A DNA stretch of 64,000 nucleotides. Source: Cryomorphaceae bacterium BACL7 MAG-120322-bin74 (GTDB lineage Bacteria > Bacteroidota > Bacteroidia > Flavobacteriales > Schleiferiaceae). Where the stretch lies: contig LICG01000003.1 in assembly GCA_001438205.1 (NCBI GenBank), forward strand, positions 1 to 64,000. The letters run 5' to 3'. Shown here piece after piece: positions 16,805 to 25,697 of the stretch. Position 1 is the first letter of the stretch. Each line of letters starts with the position of its first letter. Below the pieces are notes generated by a model. The model was not told the origin of the DNA. It was given only the letters and a program-made list of their open reading frames with translations, and did not search any database. The position numbers were made by a program, and so were the translations under genes.

Positions 16805-16812
16805 TAAAGGTA
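16805..16812 (-). promoter_or_regulatory. Promoter box of xth, leaderless
   Basis: Reads TACCTTTA (one mismatch, last base) on the minus strand, with exactly four bases (AGGC) to the ATG. Confidence 0.45.
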
Positions 16813-16845
16813 CCGAGCCTAAGCAGAATTGACGAACTTTCCGCC

Positions 16846-17508
16846 ATGGGAATTTTCCACAAATGCATCGCGTTCGCTAGCTTTCTCGCGCTAGCCAGTT
16901 GCCAGCCACGATGGGCTATCCAAGGGGCTTATCAATTTGCAAATAATGCTTCGTTGATTCAGCATGACCAGATTAAAGTCCTAAAAGCGCCCAAATTTAA
17001 CATAGCTTTTTACACCCAAGCACTTATTCAAAACGGACAACCCCTTCTGGCCCAGAACATCCAATTTGATCGGAAAACCGGCCGACTCCTTGCCTGTAGC
17101 TTGACCGGCGGAAGTGTTCAAGCCTACCATGCACAGTTCCTGCCCGGATGGATGAATCTCCATTCGGATGCCTTTGGCCATGAGGTGGTGGATCAAATCT
17201 CTCTGCCTGAAGAAAGCCTCTTCCACCCGGGAATGGCTTCTTATTATCCACTCATTTTAGATGAACTATGGCATCTCCGTGTCGGCCAAGAATCCCTCAT
17301 TACCATGGTACATCCACCCAAAGGCAACCTCACCAAGGCCAGTTATTATCTTGAGCAAAAGACAAAAACGACGCGCATTTATCTCTACCGTAATGACAGC
17401 AACGTTGGAACACTGACCTACAGAAAATCAAAAGGGAAGTGGAATCTTCTCAAGGCAGACCTCATGAACCAAAACGTGCCCTATACCTGGGAGCGACTGA
17501 AAAATTAG
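16846..17508 (+). CDS. Hypothetical lipoprotein
   Basis: A 220-residue protein with a type II signal peptide: a hydrophobic stretch then LASC, giving lipid attachment at Cys19. The mature part contains no domain I recognise. It is rich in Tyr, His and Leu and probably forms beta strands (for example KTTRIYLYRNDSNVGTLTY). Bacteroidota lipoproteins with the residue after Cys as here (Gln-Pro) may lie on the inner leaflet of the outer membrane, but this is not certain. It is divergent from xth and converges with icmF, with 3 bases between the stops. A weak GAACTTTC box lies four bases before the ATG. Confidence 0.7.
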   Translation: MGIFHKCIAFASFLALASCQPRWAIQGAYQFANNASLIQHDQIKVLKAPKFNIAFYTQALIQNGQPLLAQNIQFDRKTGRLLACSLTGGSVQAYHAQFLPGWMNLHSDAFGHEVVDQISLPEESLFHPGMASYYPLILDELWHLRVGQESLITMVHPPKGNLTKASYYLEQKTKTTRIYLYRNDSNVGTLTYRKSKGKWNLLKADLMNQNVPYTWERLKN

Positions 17509-17511
17509 TCC

Positions 17512-20500
17512 TTACATGTTCCGGCGGTATTGCCCTCCGACTTCAAACATGGCTGCCGTCATTTGCCCTAATGAGCAGACTTTGGACGCTTCCATAATCG
17601 CAGCAAAAACGTTGCCGCCTTTGAGCGCGGCCTCTTGAATCGCGGACAGAGCCTCCTCTGCCTGCCCAGTAGAGGCTTGCTTTAAAGACATAACCGTCGC
17701 AATTTGGCCCTCCTTTTCCGCTTCTGTTGCACGGATAACCTCTCCTGGAATGAGTGTGGGCGAACCTTTGGAACTCAAGAAGGTATTGACGCCGATGATG
17801 GGGTATTCTCCGGTGTGCTTCAGCATCTCGTAATGCATGGACTCTTCTTGAATCTTTCCGCGCTGGTACATGGTTTCCATGGCCCCTAGTACGCCACCGC
17901 GCTCGGTAATGCGGTCAAACTCTAACATCACCATCTCCTCGACCAAATCGGTCAACTCTTCAATGATGAAAGAACCTTGCAAGGGGTTTTCATTTTTGGC
18001 CAATCCAAGCTCCTTGTTGATGATCAGTTGAATAGCCATGGCGCGACGAACCGATTCCTCTGTTGGGGTGGTAATTGCCTCGTCATAGGCATTGGTATGT
18101 AGCGAATTACAGTTGTCATAAATCGCATACAGGGCCTGCAAGGTGGTCCGAATGTCATTAAAGTCAATCTCTTGCGCGTGCAAGGATCGGCCTGATGTCT
18201 GAATATGGTATTTGAGCATCTGCGCCCTCGCGTCCGCTCCATACTTTGCCTTGAGGGCTTTTGCCCAAATACGACGCGCTACTCGGCCAATGACCGCATA
18301 TTCTGGATCAATCCCGTTGGAGAAGAAGAAGCTAAGGTTCGGGCCAAACGCATTGATATCCATCCCACGACTCAGGTAGTATTCTACATACGTGAAGCCG
18401 TTCGATAAGGTGAAAGCCAATTGCGTAATGGGATTAGCACCCGCCTCGGCAATATGATACCCCGAAATGGAGACGCTATAGAAGTTGCGCACCTTTTCCT
18501 CAATGAAATAGGCTTGAACGTCGCCCATCAACCGAAGCGCATACTCCGTAGAGAAAATACAGGTGTTCTGCGCCTGGTCTTCCTTTAGGATGTCCGCTTG
18601 CACGGTTCCCCGTGTGGCACTTAGGGCCTCCGCCTTAATTTTGGCGTAGACCTCTGACGGCAAAACCTCATCACCTGTCACCCCCAGTAGGAGCAGTCCC
18701 AATCCATCATTTCCCTCGGGCAAATCTCCATGGTAGCTGGGGCGCTGAAGGCCCGCGTCGTCATACTTCGCCTTTTTTAGGGCCTCTACTTTTCCTTCCA
18801 GCTTGTTGGCTTGGATATATTTTTCACATTGCTGATCGACCGCGGCATTCAAGAAGAAGCCCAAAAGCATGGGCGCAGGCCCATTGATCGTCATAGACAC
18901 CGAAGTGCTCGGATCACAGAGATCAAATCCACTGTAGAGTTTTTTTGCATCATCCAAGCAACAAATGCTTACGCCGGCATTGCCAATCTTGCCATATATA
19001 TCCGGGCGTCTGCCGGGATCATGCCCATAAAGGGTGACGGAGTCAAAAGCCGTGCTTAAACGCTTAGCAGGCATACCTAAGGAAACGTAATGGAATCGCT
19101 TATTGGTTCTTTCCGGTCCGCCTTCACCCGCAAACATCCGGGTAGGATCCTCCCCAGTTCGTTTGAATGGATAAATACCCGACGTATACGGGAAAGATCC
19201 GGGTACATTTTCTTGCAGAATCCAACGCAAAATATCCCCCCATGAACGGAAACGTGGTGTGACCACCTTGGGAATTTTTTGCCCTGAAAGGGAAAGGCTG
19301 TGCGTGGGCACCTTGATGTCTTTGCCGCGCACCTGGTACACGTATTCCTCGGCCATATAGCGTTCACGAAGGGCCGGCCAACCTTCAATCAGGTCCCAAT
19401 TATGGGGATCTAGGTAACGCTTTTTCTGTTCAAAGACTTCTTGCAGGCCTTTGATCAAACGGTCCTTGTCCTCCATCTCACTGGCGGCCAAATCCACTAT
19501 AGCACGTTGCAGGCTGTATAGGCTATCTGCCACATCGGACTGCTGTGCAACCCATTGATTGTAGCCGCGGACGCCTTCAGAAATTTCACTCAGATACCGG
19601 GTACGCGCCGGAGGAATGATGTACATCTTCTCACTCTTCCCTTCTGGGCGAGCGTTGTCATGAGACAGGTGTGCTGCACCTGCTTTGCTGACCAAGGTCT
19701 CCATTACCGCGCGGAACAATCGATTGGTCCCAGGATCATTAAATTGAGATGCCATGGTGCCGAATACCGGCATATCCTCAATAGGATCATGCCAACGGTT
19801 GTGATTGCGTTGCACTTGCTTCTTCACATCCCGCAAAGCATCCAAGGCTCCGCGTTTGTCAAACTTGTTTAGGGCAATTAAGTCCGCAAAGTCCAACATA
19901 TCAATTTTCTCCAGCTGGGTGGCTGCACCATATTCCGGTGTCATCACATACAGAGAGACGTCACTGTGGTCCAAAATCTCTGTATCTGACTGGCCAATTC
20001 CACTGGTTTCTATGATAATAAGGTCAAATGCAGCCGCTTGCAGAATACGCAGCGCCTCCGCCACATGCTTACTTAGCGCCAGGTTGCTTTGACGCGTGGC
20101 CAAGCTGCGCATATAAATATTGGGGTGTTGGATCGCATTCATCCGAATACGGTCACCGAGCAAGGCGCCTCCTGTCTTGCGCTTCGAAGGATCCACGCTG
20201 ATAATACCTAAGCGCATCTCTGGATAATCCAACAAAAAACGCCGCACCAATTCATCCACCAAAGAGCTCTTGCCAGCACCCCCTGTTCCTGTAATACCTA
20301 GGACCGGGGTCTTCTTGCCCTTTGCAAGGGCTTTTTCTAGTGCAGGAAGTTCTTCTTCATAACGCGCAGGAAAATTCTCCGCACATGAGATCAACCGCGC
20401 CAAATGACGCGCTTCCCCTTTAAGTGCACCTGCCAAAGCGCCTTCTACTTGGTCCCCAATCGCAAAATCACATGTCTTCAGAAGATCATTGATCATGCCC

Positions 20501-20898
20501 TGTAAGCCCATAGAACGACCATCGTCCGGGTGATAAATTCGGGCAATGCCATAGGCTTGCAATTCCGCAATCTCGGTGGGCAAGATGGTGCCACCACCAC
20601 CCCCAAAAATTTTGATATGGCCTGCCCCTCTTTCTTGGAGCAAGTCGAACATATACTGGAAGTACTCCATATGCCCTCCTTGATACGAAGTCATGGCAAT
20701 GGCGTTGGCATCCTCTTGAATGGCCGTATTGACGACCTCTTCTACACTGCGGTCATGTCCTAAATGGATGACTTCTGCACCACTGGACTGGAGGATTCTC
20801 CGCATAATATTAATGCTGGCATCGTGGCCATCAAAAAGGGATGCCGCGGTAACAATGCGAATGCTATGTTTTGGAGCGTAGGGTTGTGCGTCCACCAT
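17512..20898 (-). CDS. icmF: Fused isobutyryl-CoA mutase, IcmF type
   Basis: An 1128-residue coenzyme B12 enzyme with three parts: a B12-binding domain (about 10-145, with the lower-ligand motif DGHDAS, His25), a MeaB-like G-protein chaperone (about 190-420, Walker [13 protein letters not shown] at 201-212, LNKFDK as the guanine motif), and the acyl-CoA mutase barrel (about 540-1110). The order is that of IcmF. Substrate-determining positions favour isobutyryl/butyryl-CoA: Phe589 (RMFAGEGG) replaces the Tyr, and Gln777 (DQAQNTCIF) replaces the Arg, that bind the methylmalonyl carboxylate in methylmalonyl-CoA mutase. Many databases label this family methylmalonyl-CoA mutase. Its own promoter lies 20 bases upstream. 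Likely links branched-chain and straight-chain C4 acyl-CoA pools. Confidence 0.9.
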   Translation of the reverse strand: MVDAQPYAPKHSIRIVTAASLFDGHDASINIMRRILQSSGAEVIHLGHDRSVEEVVNTAIQEDANAIAMTSYQGGHMEYFQYMFDLLQERGAGHIKIFGGGGGTILPTEIAELQAYGIARIYHPDDGRSMGLQGMINDLLKTCDFAIGDQVEGALAGALKGEARHLARLISCAENFPARYEEELPALEKALAKGKKTPVLGITGTGGAGKSSLVDELVRRFLLDYPEMRLGIISVDPSKRKTGGALLGDRIRMNAIQHPNIYMRSLATRQSNLALSKHVAEALRILQAAAFDLIIIETSGIGQSDTEILDHSDVSLYVMTPEYGAATQLEKIDMLDFADLIALNKFDKRGALDALRDVKKQVQRNHNRWHDPIEDMPVFGTMASQFNDPGTNRLFRAVMETLVSKAGAAHLSHDNARPEGKSEKMYIIPPARTRYLSEISEGVRGYNQWVAQQSDVADSLYSLQRAIVDLAASEMEDKDRLIKGLQEVFEQKKRYLDPHNWDLIEGWPALRERYMAEEYVYQVRGKDIKVPTHSLSLSGQKIPKVVTPRFRSWGDILRWILQENVPGSFPYTSGIYPFKRTGEDPTRMFAGEGGPERTNKRFHYVSLGMPAKRLSTAFDSVTLYGHDPGRRPDIYGKIGNAGVSICCLDDAKKLYSGFDLCDPSTSVSMTINGPAPMLLGFFLNAAVDQQCEKYIQANKLEGKVEALKKAKYDDAGLQRPSYHGDLPEGNDGLGLLLLGVTGDEVLPSEVYAKIKAEALSATRGTVQADILKEDQAQNTCIFSTEYALRLMGDVQAYFIEEKVRNFYSVSISGYHIAEAGANPITQLAFTLSNGFTYVEYYLSRGMDINAFGPNLSFFFSNGIDPEYAVIGRVARRIWAKALKAKYGADARAQMLKYHIQTSGRSLHAQEIDFNDIRTTLQALYAIYDNCNSLHTNAYDEAITTPTEESVRRAMAIQLIINKELGLAKNENPLQGSFIIEELTDLVEEMVMLEFDRITERGGVLGAMETMYQRGKIQEESMHYEMLKHTGEYPIIGVNTFLSSKGSPTLIPGEVIRATEAEKEGQIATVMSLKQASTGQAEEALSAIQEAALKGGNVFAAIMEASKVCSLGQMTAAMFEVGGQYRRNM

Positions 20899-20918
20899 GA
20901 GTTTTGAGCCTTAAAAGA

Positions 20919-20926
20919 CAAAGATA
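20919..20926 (-). promoter_or_regulatory. TAnnTTTG promoter box of icmF
   Basis: Reads TATCTTTG on the minus strand, an exact match, 20 bases before the ATG. Confidence 0.6.
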
Positions 20927-20981
20927 CGGGCCGAAGCCTGCCCTTGGCGCGAACAGCTACCCTTATGGCAAGGTCCTTGAC

Positions 20982-21710
20982 CTAGGAAATACCCAGCGAC
21001 TTCAAAGCGGCAGGTAAGGCATCAAAGTGCGTAAACACTCCATCCGGCTGCGTATCCCCATCGGGAGGCAAGGCATCTGGTGCCTGAAACCAAAGGGTTT
21101 TCATGCCCACAGCTTTTCCGCCGGCGACATCGCGCAAAAGAGAATCTCCCACCATAACCGCCACATCCGCCGAACAACCCGCAGCATTGAGGGCAAAACG
21201 GAAAATGGCCTGATCGGGTTTGTAGGCCCGCGCCATATCGGAGGTGGTATGCGTCGCAAAAGGAATGTCCAACTTCAAGGCCGCGACCTTGCGTGCTTGA
21301 GACGCCAATACCCCATTGGTCAAAATATGCAGGATATATCCCTTTGTATGAAGCAAAGTAAGAGCTTCTCGTACCCCTGGATAGGAATGCCCACGGTCCG
21401 GCATTTGTTCCGTGAAGGCCTCCTCTAGATGCCTTGCTATGGTCCTCTTTTCTAGGGTAGATAAAAAGGGCACAAAGCGTTCAAGTAGCATGGGAAAACG
21501 TCTGTTTCGGACATAATCCACCGAATAGCCAGCCGATTGAATGATGTCCCAGAGCCCATCATTGATTTCTTGGTAGGCGCTGGCTAAATGCTCGGACGCT
21601 ATGGCTTGCAAGGGCACATGCGATTGACCCAATTCCGCCAGCACCTCTTGGGCATTTTTTTCATGGTGCCACAGCGTTCTATCTAGATCAAAAAAGACAT
21701 GGGTGTTCAT
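20982..21710 (-). CDS. HAD-family phosphatase, YjjG-like
   Basis: A 242-residue haloacid dehalogenase-type hydrolase. All four motifs are visible: DLDRT with nucleophile Asp8 and acid/base Asp10, LTNG, the Lys of AYKPDQAIF, and VMVGDSLLRDVAGG. A helical cap lies between motifs I and II (about 15-95). The length and cap type fit YjjG-like noncanonical pyrimidine nucleotidases, which clean the nucleotide pool, but the substrate cannot be assigned. Its ATG overlaps the stop of the RecD-like helicase gene by 4 bases (ATGA), so the two are probably co-translated; an exact promoter box within the helicase gene's last codons could also drive it alone. Confidence 0.85.
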   Translation of the reverse strand: MNTHVFFDLDRTLWHHEKNAQEVLAELGQSHVPLQAIASEHLASAYQEINDGLWDIIQSAGYSVDYVRNRRFPMLLERFVPFLSTLEKRTIARHLEEAFTEQMPDRGHSYPGVREALTLLHTKGYILHILTNGVLASQARKVAALKLDIPFATHTTSDMARAYKPDQAIFRFALNAAGCSADVAVMVGDSLLRDVAGGKAVGMKTLWFQAPDALPPDGDTQPDGVFTHFDALPAALKSLGIS

Positions 21711-23104
21711 TCCGTGTCAAAAGTAGATGCAGGAAAACCAATCAAGGACAAGGATTCTTGGGCTCGGGTAAAGGCCGTGTACATCCACCGTATAAAATCA
21801 ACATCATCTGGGGAAGGGGTATACGGCCATTCCACAAAGACATGTGGCCATTGCCCCCCCTGGGATTTATGGCCCGTTAAGGCATAGCCAAATTTTAATT
21901 GAAGCGCTTGCAAATAAGGATGCTCACGCAAAAATTCAGAACGCTGTGCTTTAGGTAGACGTTGCGCTTCTTCCCTTGCCCCTGCTATCAAGCCTTTCAT
22001 TTGCGCCTCTGGCAGTCTAGCTGCGTGGGAATCTAGGGCATTGAGGAGCACTTTTGCTTCCACATGTGGCTCCTCATCGCGGTCCAGCCAGCGCAAGGTC
22101 GCATCGGCAAAGGTGAGCCCATAGCGCTCTTCTTGGTTGCGCCAACTTTGGACTTCGAACATATCACCATTGGCAATAAAACCGGCACTGTCCTCAGGAT
22201 CTATCCAGCGCTCATTGTTTTGAACCACCATCACCACATCCCCCGCATTGAGGATGTCCTCCCGCCAAAGCAATTGGCCTCTGATCTGGCGGTTGTATGC
22301 CACAGCGCGTTGATTCGAGCGTGTGATGACGACGGCATCATGGGCCCCTCCTTGATAGGCTGATTCTAAGGCCTCAAATACTTCATGTGCATCCTGCAGT
22401 CTGCGCACCTGAGGCCCTTGATGTAACGTAGGGAATTGGGGCGGCGTCAACCGTAAAGCATCACGGAGTACCGTTGCATTGGTGAGGATACTCGACCCCT
22501 GGACCTGACGCATGACTTCAAACAAAGCGGCACCTCGAATCCGCCAGCCGTAATGGTCGCGAATGTGCCGAGGCAACAATGCCGGCGAAAAATCCTGGCC
22601 CACCGGGGGCAATTGCGCCTCATCTCCAACCAAGATTAACCGACAATCCTCCCCTTGTGTTACAAAATGAAGTAAATCTTCAAAAAGGGTGCGTGACTCG
22701 CCAATGTCCCCAAGCATGGATGCCTCATCCACAATATAGACCCGGTTTGTTCCCTTGTTTGGCCGTTTAATCCGTTTAAAACCGCCTGCAGGATCCCGGA
22801 CGGTGAGGTAGAGCATTCGGTGCAAGGTGTAGGCCCGACGCTTCAGTTGGCCCTGTAGCACTTTGGCTGCACGTCCAGTCGGTGCTGCAAGAACTGCACG
22901 CATATTGAACGAAGGCAAGCAAGAAGCGAGGGTCCGCATCAGGGTTGTTTTGCCTGTACCCGCATATCCTTTGAGGATAAACAAGCGTTCTTCAGGATCC
23001 TCAAGAAGGTAATGGCTCAAGGCTTCCATGGCCGAACGCTGGTCATTTGTCGGGGTTCCCGGAAAACGGGAACTAAAGGTTTTAAGAAGTTCGGTAGAAT
23101 TCAC
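21707..23104 (-). CDS. RecD-like ATP-dependent DNA helicase
   Basis: A 465-residue superfamily 1B helicase of the short RecD2/Dda-like kind. Walker A GYAGTGKTT starts at residue 46, VLAAPTGRAAKVL is motif Ia, VDEASM (about 125-130) is Walker B, LVGDEAQLPPVG is motif III, and GYALTGHKSQGGQWP with MYTAFTRAQESL are motifs V and VI. Known relatives unwind DNA 5' to 3' during repair. The reading frame stays open to 23728, but that stretch runs antisense through the neighbouring gene; the GTG at 23104 is the first plausible start and gives the usual length. It is followed by the HAD gene through an ATGA overlap and is divergent from the gene at 23165, 60 bases apart. Confidence 0.85.
   Translation of the reverse strand: MNSTELLKTFSSRFPGTPTNDQRSAMEALSHYLLEDPEERLFILKGYAGTGKTTLMRTLASCLPSFNMRAVLAAPTGRAAKVLQGQLKRRAYTLHRMLYLTVRDPAGGFKRIKRPNKGTNRVYIVDEASMLGDIGESRTLFEDLLHFVTQGEDCRLILVGDEAQLPPVGQDFSPALLPRHIRDHYGWRIRGAALFEVMRQVQGSSILTNATVLRDALRLTPPQFPTLHQGPQVRRLQDAHEVFEALESAYQGGAHDAVVITRSNQRAVAYNRQIRGQLLWREDILNAGDVVMVVQNNERWIDPEDSAGFIANGDMFEVQSWRNQEERYGLTFADATLRWLDRDEEPHVEAKVLLNALDSHAARLPEAQMKGLIAGAREEAQRLPKAQRSEFLREHPYLQALQLKFGYALTGHKSQGGQWPHVFVEWPYTPSPDDVDFIRWMYTAFTRAQESLSLIGFPASTFDTE
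21718..21725 (-). promoter_or_regulatory. TAnnTTTG box inside the helicase 3' end, ahead of the HAD gene
   Basis: Reads TACTTTTG on the minus strand, an exact match, seven bases before the HAD gene's ATG. It lies inside the codons for S-T-F-D of the helicase, so it could be a coding coincidence. Confidence 0.4.
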
Positions 23105-23164
23105 AGGTACGATTGCAAGGGCACAAGGTAAAATTTCATAGTTTTGGCTCGCAAACTTTTTATC

Positions 23165-23803
23165 ATGACTGCACGTACAATCCTTTACTTGCGCATTGCC
23201 CTTGGTGTCATTGCGATCCTCCTTACTTATCGCATCTATCGCATCATCATGGAGCCGATTGAATTCAGCGCCATCAAGGAAAAACGCTATGAAATTGTCA
23301 CGCATCGTTTGGAGCAGCTCCGTGAAGCTCAGCTCACCTTTAAGGAGGAGTATGGGAAATACGCAGCCACTTTTGATCAGTTGATTCCCTTCTTGGAATA
23401 TGCACAAGTGAACATCATCGAGCGTAAAGACTCCTCTTTTATGGCCTACAATAAGGTATATCAGACGGACATGCTCAAGGATACCATCATTTACCGCATC
23501 ATTGGCCAAACCACGGCCAAAGATAAATTGGTCGCAAAGAGCCCTGATTTGTTTGAGTCTAATTTCAATGCAGATAAGCTTCGTTTCATACCCTACACTG
23601 CGGATAGCGTCGAATTCACCATGGCCACGGGATTTGTGGACCGCAATGGGGTACGCGTCCAAGTATTTGAGATTATTGCCCCTAACACTGATTTCTTTGC
23701 AGATATCTACAATGAGTACAAAACCCACATCAAGAATCTACGCACCTCCTCGTTGATTGTAGGCTCCTTGACTGAACCTACCTTGAGTGGAAACTGGAAA
23801 TAA
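23165..23803 (+). CDS. Membrane-anchored hypothetical protein
   Basis: A 212-residue protein with one N-terminal membrane helix (about 6-30, LYLRIALGVIAILLTYRIYRII), a helical segment that may be coiled coil (about 38-62) and a soluble domain of mixed strands. Topology suggests a periplasmic body. I do not recognise the family; it looks like a conserved Bacteroidota protein. The ATG at 23165 is preferred to a codon at 23144 because it directly precedes the membrane helix. It overlaps the next gene's GTG by 17 bases and precedes the DUF3822 and rsmD genes. Confidence 0.7.
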   Translation: MTARTILYLRIALGVIAILLTYRIYRIIMEPIEFSAIKEKRYEIVTHRLEQLREAQLTFKEEYGKYAATFDQLIPFLEYAQVNIIERKDSSFMAYNKVYQTDMLKDTIIYRIIGQTTAKDKLVAKSPDLFESNFNADKLRFIPYTADSVEFTMATGFVDRNGVRVQVFEIIAPNTDFFADIYNEYKTHIKNLRTSSLIVGSLTEPTLSGNWK

Positions 23804-24521
23804 TATTTGGCCCCCCCATTGGGTCTTTTTTCCCCAAACAGAATCCTCTCCGGAGGATTCTGTCGTTTTATTAGGTTACGGTTCGGATGGCGCCATGCTT
23901 CTGTTGATAAACGCAACAACTAAGCGGCCTTTGGGTCCAAGTCTTCCCATTTCTTTTGACGAGGTATCCCAATGGGAAGCCCATGCAAAAGGAGCTTTTG
24001 CCGAATGGCACCAATTTGGCCAAGAGGCTTTTGCCGCTTGGTTTCCAAAAGATTGGACACAAGAACCCGCTGTTTTAGCGAAACCCTTAGATCCCACCGG
24101 GGATGCTTGGGAAAGCTATAGCATTGAAAAGGGCATGCGTCTTTTGTACCGCATGCCTAAGCATTGTCCGGAGGGCGCGATTCCTATGATGGCGATCAAT
24201 GCACAACGGTGGTTGAGCCCACTCGCAAAAAGAGATGCGGTACGCGTGCACCGCATGGGAAATCGGCTTGAAATTGCAGCCATTCAAAAAGGCCGACTCA
24301 TCGTCCACAATCTTTTTACACCACAAACGGCGCAAGATGCTGCCTATGCCTGCATGTTGCTCTATGACCAGTGTAGCCTCTCCGCCACGCATATTCCCTT
24401 GATTTGGGAAGGGGATGCAGATGAATCCTGCTGGGAAATTTTGCGCCCCTTTATTCAAACATTGGACAGCACAGCATCCCATCCTTGGTCTGCCCTTACT
24501 GTTTTATATCCAAGCCACTAA
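23787..24521 (+). CDS. DUF3822-like protein
   Basis: A 244-residue protein of unknown function resembling the DUF3822 family of Bacteroidota, which is often encoded next to rsmD. Sequence features are the first strand LLGYGSDGAMLLLINATTKR, a central region and the C-terminal IPLIWEGDADESCWEIL and HPWSALTVLYPSH; the family has an actin-like fold in its core, but nucleotide motifs are not clear here. The only upstream start candidates are GTG 23787 and ATT 23805, because the family's first strand must be kept. The GTG lies inside the previous gene, and a stable hairpin at 23839-23862 falls in codons 18-26. The rsmD ATG follows directly after the stop. Confidence 0.6.
   Translation: METGNNIWPPHWVFFPQTESSPEDSVVLLGYGSDGAMLLLINATTKRPLGPSLPISFDEVSQWEAHAKGAFAEWHQFGQEAFAAWFPKDWTQEPAVLAKPLDPTGDAWESYSIEKGMRLLYRMPKHCPEGAIPMMAINAQRWLSPLAKRDAVRVHRMGNRLEIAAIQKGRLIVHNLFTPQTAQDAAYACMLLYDQCSLSATHIPLIWEGDADESCWEILRPFIQTLDSTASHPWSALTVLYPSH
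23839..23862 (+). other. Perfect hairpin with UNCG-type tetraloop in the 5' coding region
   Basis: CAGAATCCTC and GAGGATTCTG form a 10-base perfect stem closing a TCCG loop (C-UCCG-G in RNA, a very stable tetraloop). It lies 36 bases after the stop of the upstream gene. The following T-run is short, so it is a poor terminator; it may be an RNA-stability or translational element. Confidence 0.5.
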
Positions 24522-24522
24522 C

Positions 24523-25104
24523 ATGCGCATTATCCGGGGGAAAAATCGAGGAAAAATCCTGATAGCACCCAAAAACCTACCCGTCCGCCCTACCACTGAC
24601 ATGGCAAAGGAAGGCCTCTTTAACGTCGTAGAAAATTATCTTGAATGGGAGGCTATCACGGCATTAGACCTCTTCACAGGCACGGGTAATATCAGCTTTG
24701 AAATGGCCAGTCGTGGCTGCAACGACATCACCGTCGTAGACAATAACCGCGACTGCCTTCGCTTTATTGATAAGACGGCTGGGCAACTTCAGTACACCGC
24801 AATTAAAACTAGCATGGGGGATGCATTGATCTTCCTGAGAAGGACATTGCGCAAATGGGATTTCATCTTTGCTGACCCCCCCTATGATTATACCGAATAT
24901 CCTGTACTCGTTTCTTCGGCTATAGATCACCTCCCTGAAGACGGAGTTTTTGTGCTCGAACATGGCGTAGATCATTCTTTTCAGGCGCATCCAGCCTGCT
25001 TTGACACCCGACGGTATGGCGGCGTCCATTTCAGTTACTTTAGTCCCGAAGCAATCAAAAATGAGCGTGCTTCACTCGAAGACACATCGGATTCACCTAG
25101 CTGA
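24523..25104 (+). CDS. rsmD: 16S rRNA (guanine(966)-N(2))-methyltransferase
   Basis: A 193-residue SAM-dependent methyltransferase. MRIIRGKNRGKILIAP is the family N-terminus, VRPTTDMAKEGLFNVVEN the RNA/SAM entry region, LDLFTGTGNISFEMASRG the SAM-binding loop, and DPPY at residues 118-121 the catalytic motif for exocyclic amine methylation. It modifies G966 of 16S rRNA during 30S assembly. The ATG at 24523 follows the DUF3822 stop by one base; an earlier in-frame codon at 24415 is inside that gene. It ends 23 bases before the convergent rdgB gene, with no obvious terminator. Confidence 0.95.
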   Translation: MRIIRGKNRGKILIAPKNLPVRPTTDMAKEGLFNVVENYLEWEAITALDLFTGTGNISFEMASRGCNDITVVDNNRDCLRFIDKTAGQLQYTAIKTSMGDALIFLRRTLRKWDFIFADPPYDYTEYPVLVSSAIDHLPEDGVFVLEHGVDHSFQAHPACFDTRRYGGVHFSYFSPEAIKNERASLEDTSDSPS

Positions 25105-25127
25105 AGTTCACTTTCAAAAAGACCTGT

Positions 25128-25697
25128 CTAGATTGCTGCAATCCACGCCTTCAGCGCACGGGTGCGATGACTCATGGCTTTCTTTTCTTCTAAGGTCATT
25201 TGGGCAAAGGTTCTTCCGTCTCCTTCTTCTGGAACAAATAAGGCATCATATCCAAATCCTCCATTGCCGCGTTCTTCCGTTAGAATATGCCCCCATACTT
25301 CTCCATAAAAAGTATATTCTCCCTTGGGTGTTATATACGCCATCACCGTCTGAAAGCAGGCCCTGCGGTCCTCTTGACCCTCAAGCGATTGGATCAACTT
25401 AGCACGGTTGGCTGCATCATCTTTTTGTTCGGAAGCATAGCGTGCAGAATGGACGCCTGGCGCCCCATCTAACGCAACGACCGATAATCCGGAATCATCC
25501 GACAAGACAAAACCATGACCCGCTGCACGTAAAAAGCGTGCTTTCTGAAGTGCATTGGCCTCTAACGTGGTGCCCGTTTCAGGCAGCTCTTCTATTATTC
25601 CTACCTCTGTTGCCGTTAGGGCCTCCCAGCCAGCAGGAAGTGCAGCGTGAATTTCCTTTACTTTGTTGGGATTCTGCGTGGCTAAAACAATCTTCAT
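25128..25697 (-). CDS. rdgB: Non-canonical purine NTP pyrophosphatase, RdgB/HAM1
   Basis: A 189-residue enzyme that hydrolyses dITP, ITP and XTP to keep deaminated purines out of DNA and RNA. The family start MKIVLATQNPNKVKEI, the metal site VLSDDSGL with Asp67-Asp68, and the loops GAPGVHSARY, GNGGFGYDALFVP and MSHRTRAL are complete. The start codon at 25695-25697 shares the tetramer CATG with the start of the divergent transporter gene, so the two genes overlap by two bases at their 5' ends. A near-consensus box five bases upstream lies inside the transporter's coding region. Confidence 0.95.
   Translation of the reverse strand: MKIVLATQNPNKVKEIHAALPAGWEALTATEVGIIEELPETGTTLEANALQKARFLRAAGHGFVLSDDSGLSVVALDGAPGVHSARYASEQKDDAANRAKLIQSLEGQEDRRACFQTVMAYITPKGEYTFYGEVWGHILTEERGNGGFGYDALFVPEEGDGRTFAQMTLEEKKAMSHRTRALKAWIAAI

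Noticed and set aside
20927-20981. Terminator of the HAD gene
   Set aside because: Only a 5-base inverted repeat (AGGTC/GACCT) without a T-tract is present.
23105-23728. N-terminal extension of the RecD-like helicase frame
   Set aside because: The extra 200 residues run antisense through the gene at 23165-23803 and match no helicase domain; the usual family length begins at the GTG at 23104.
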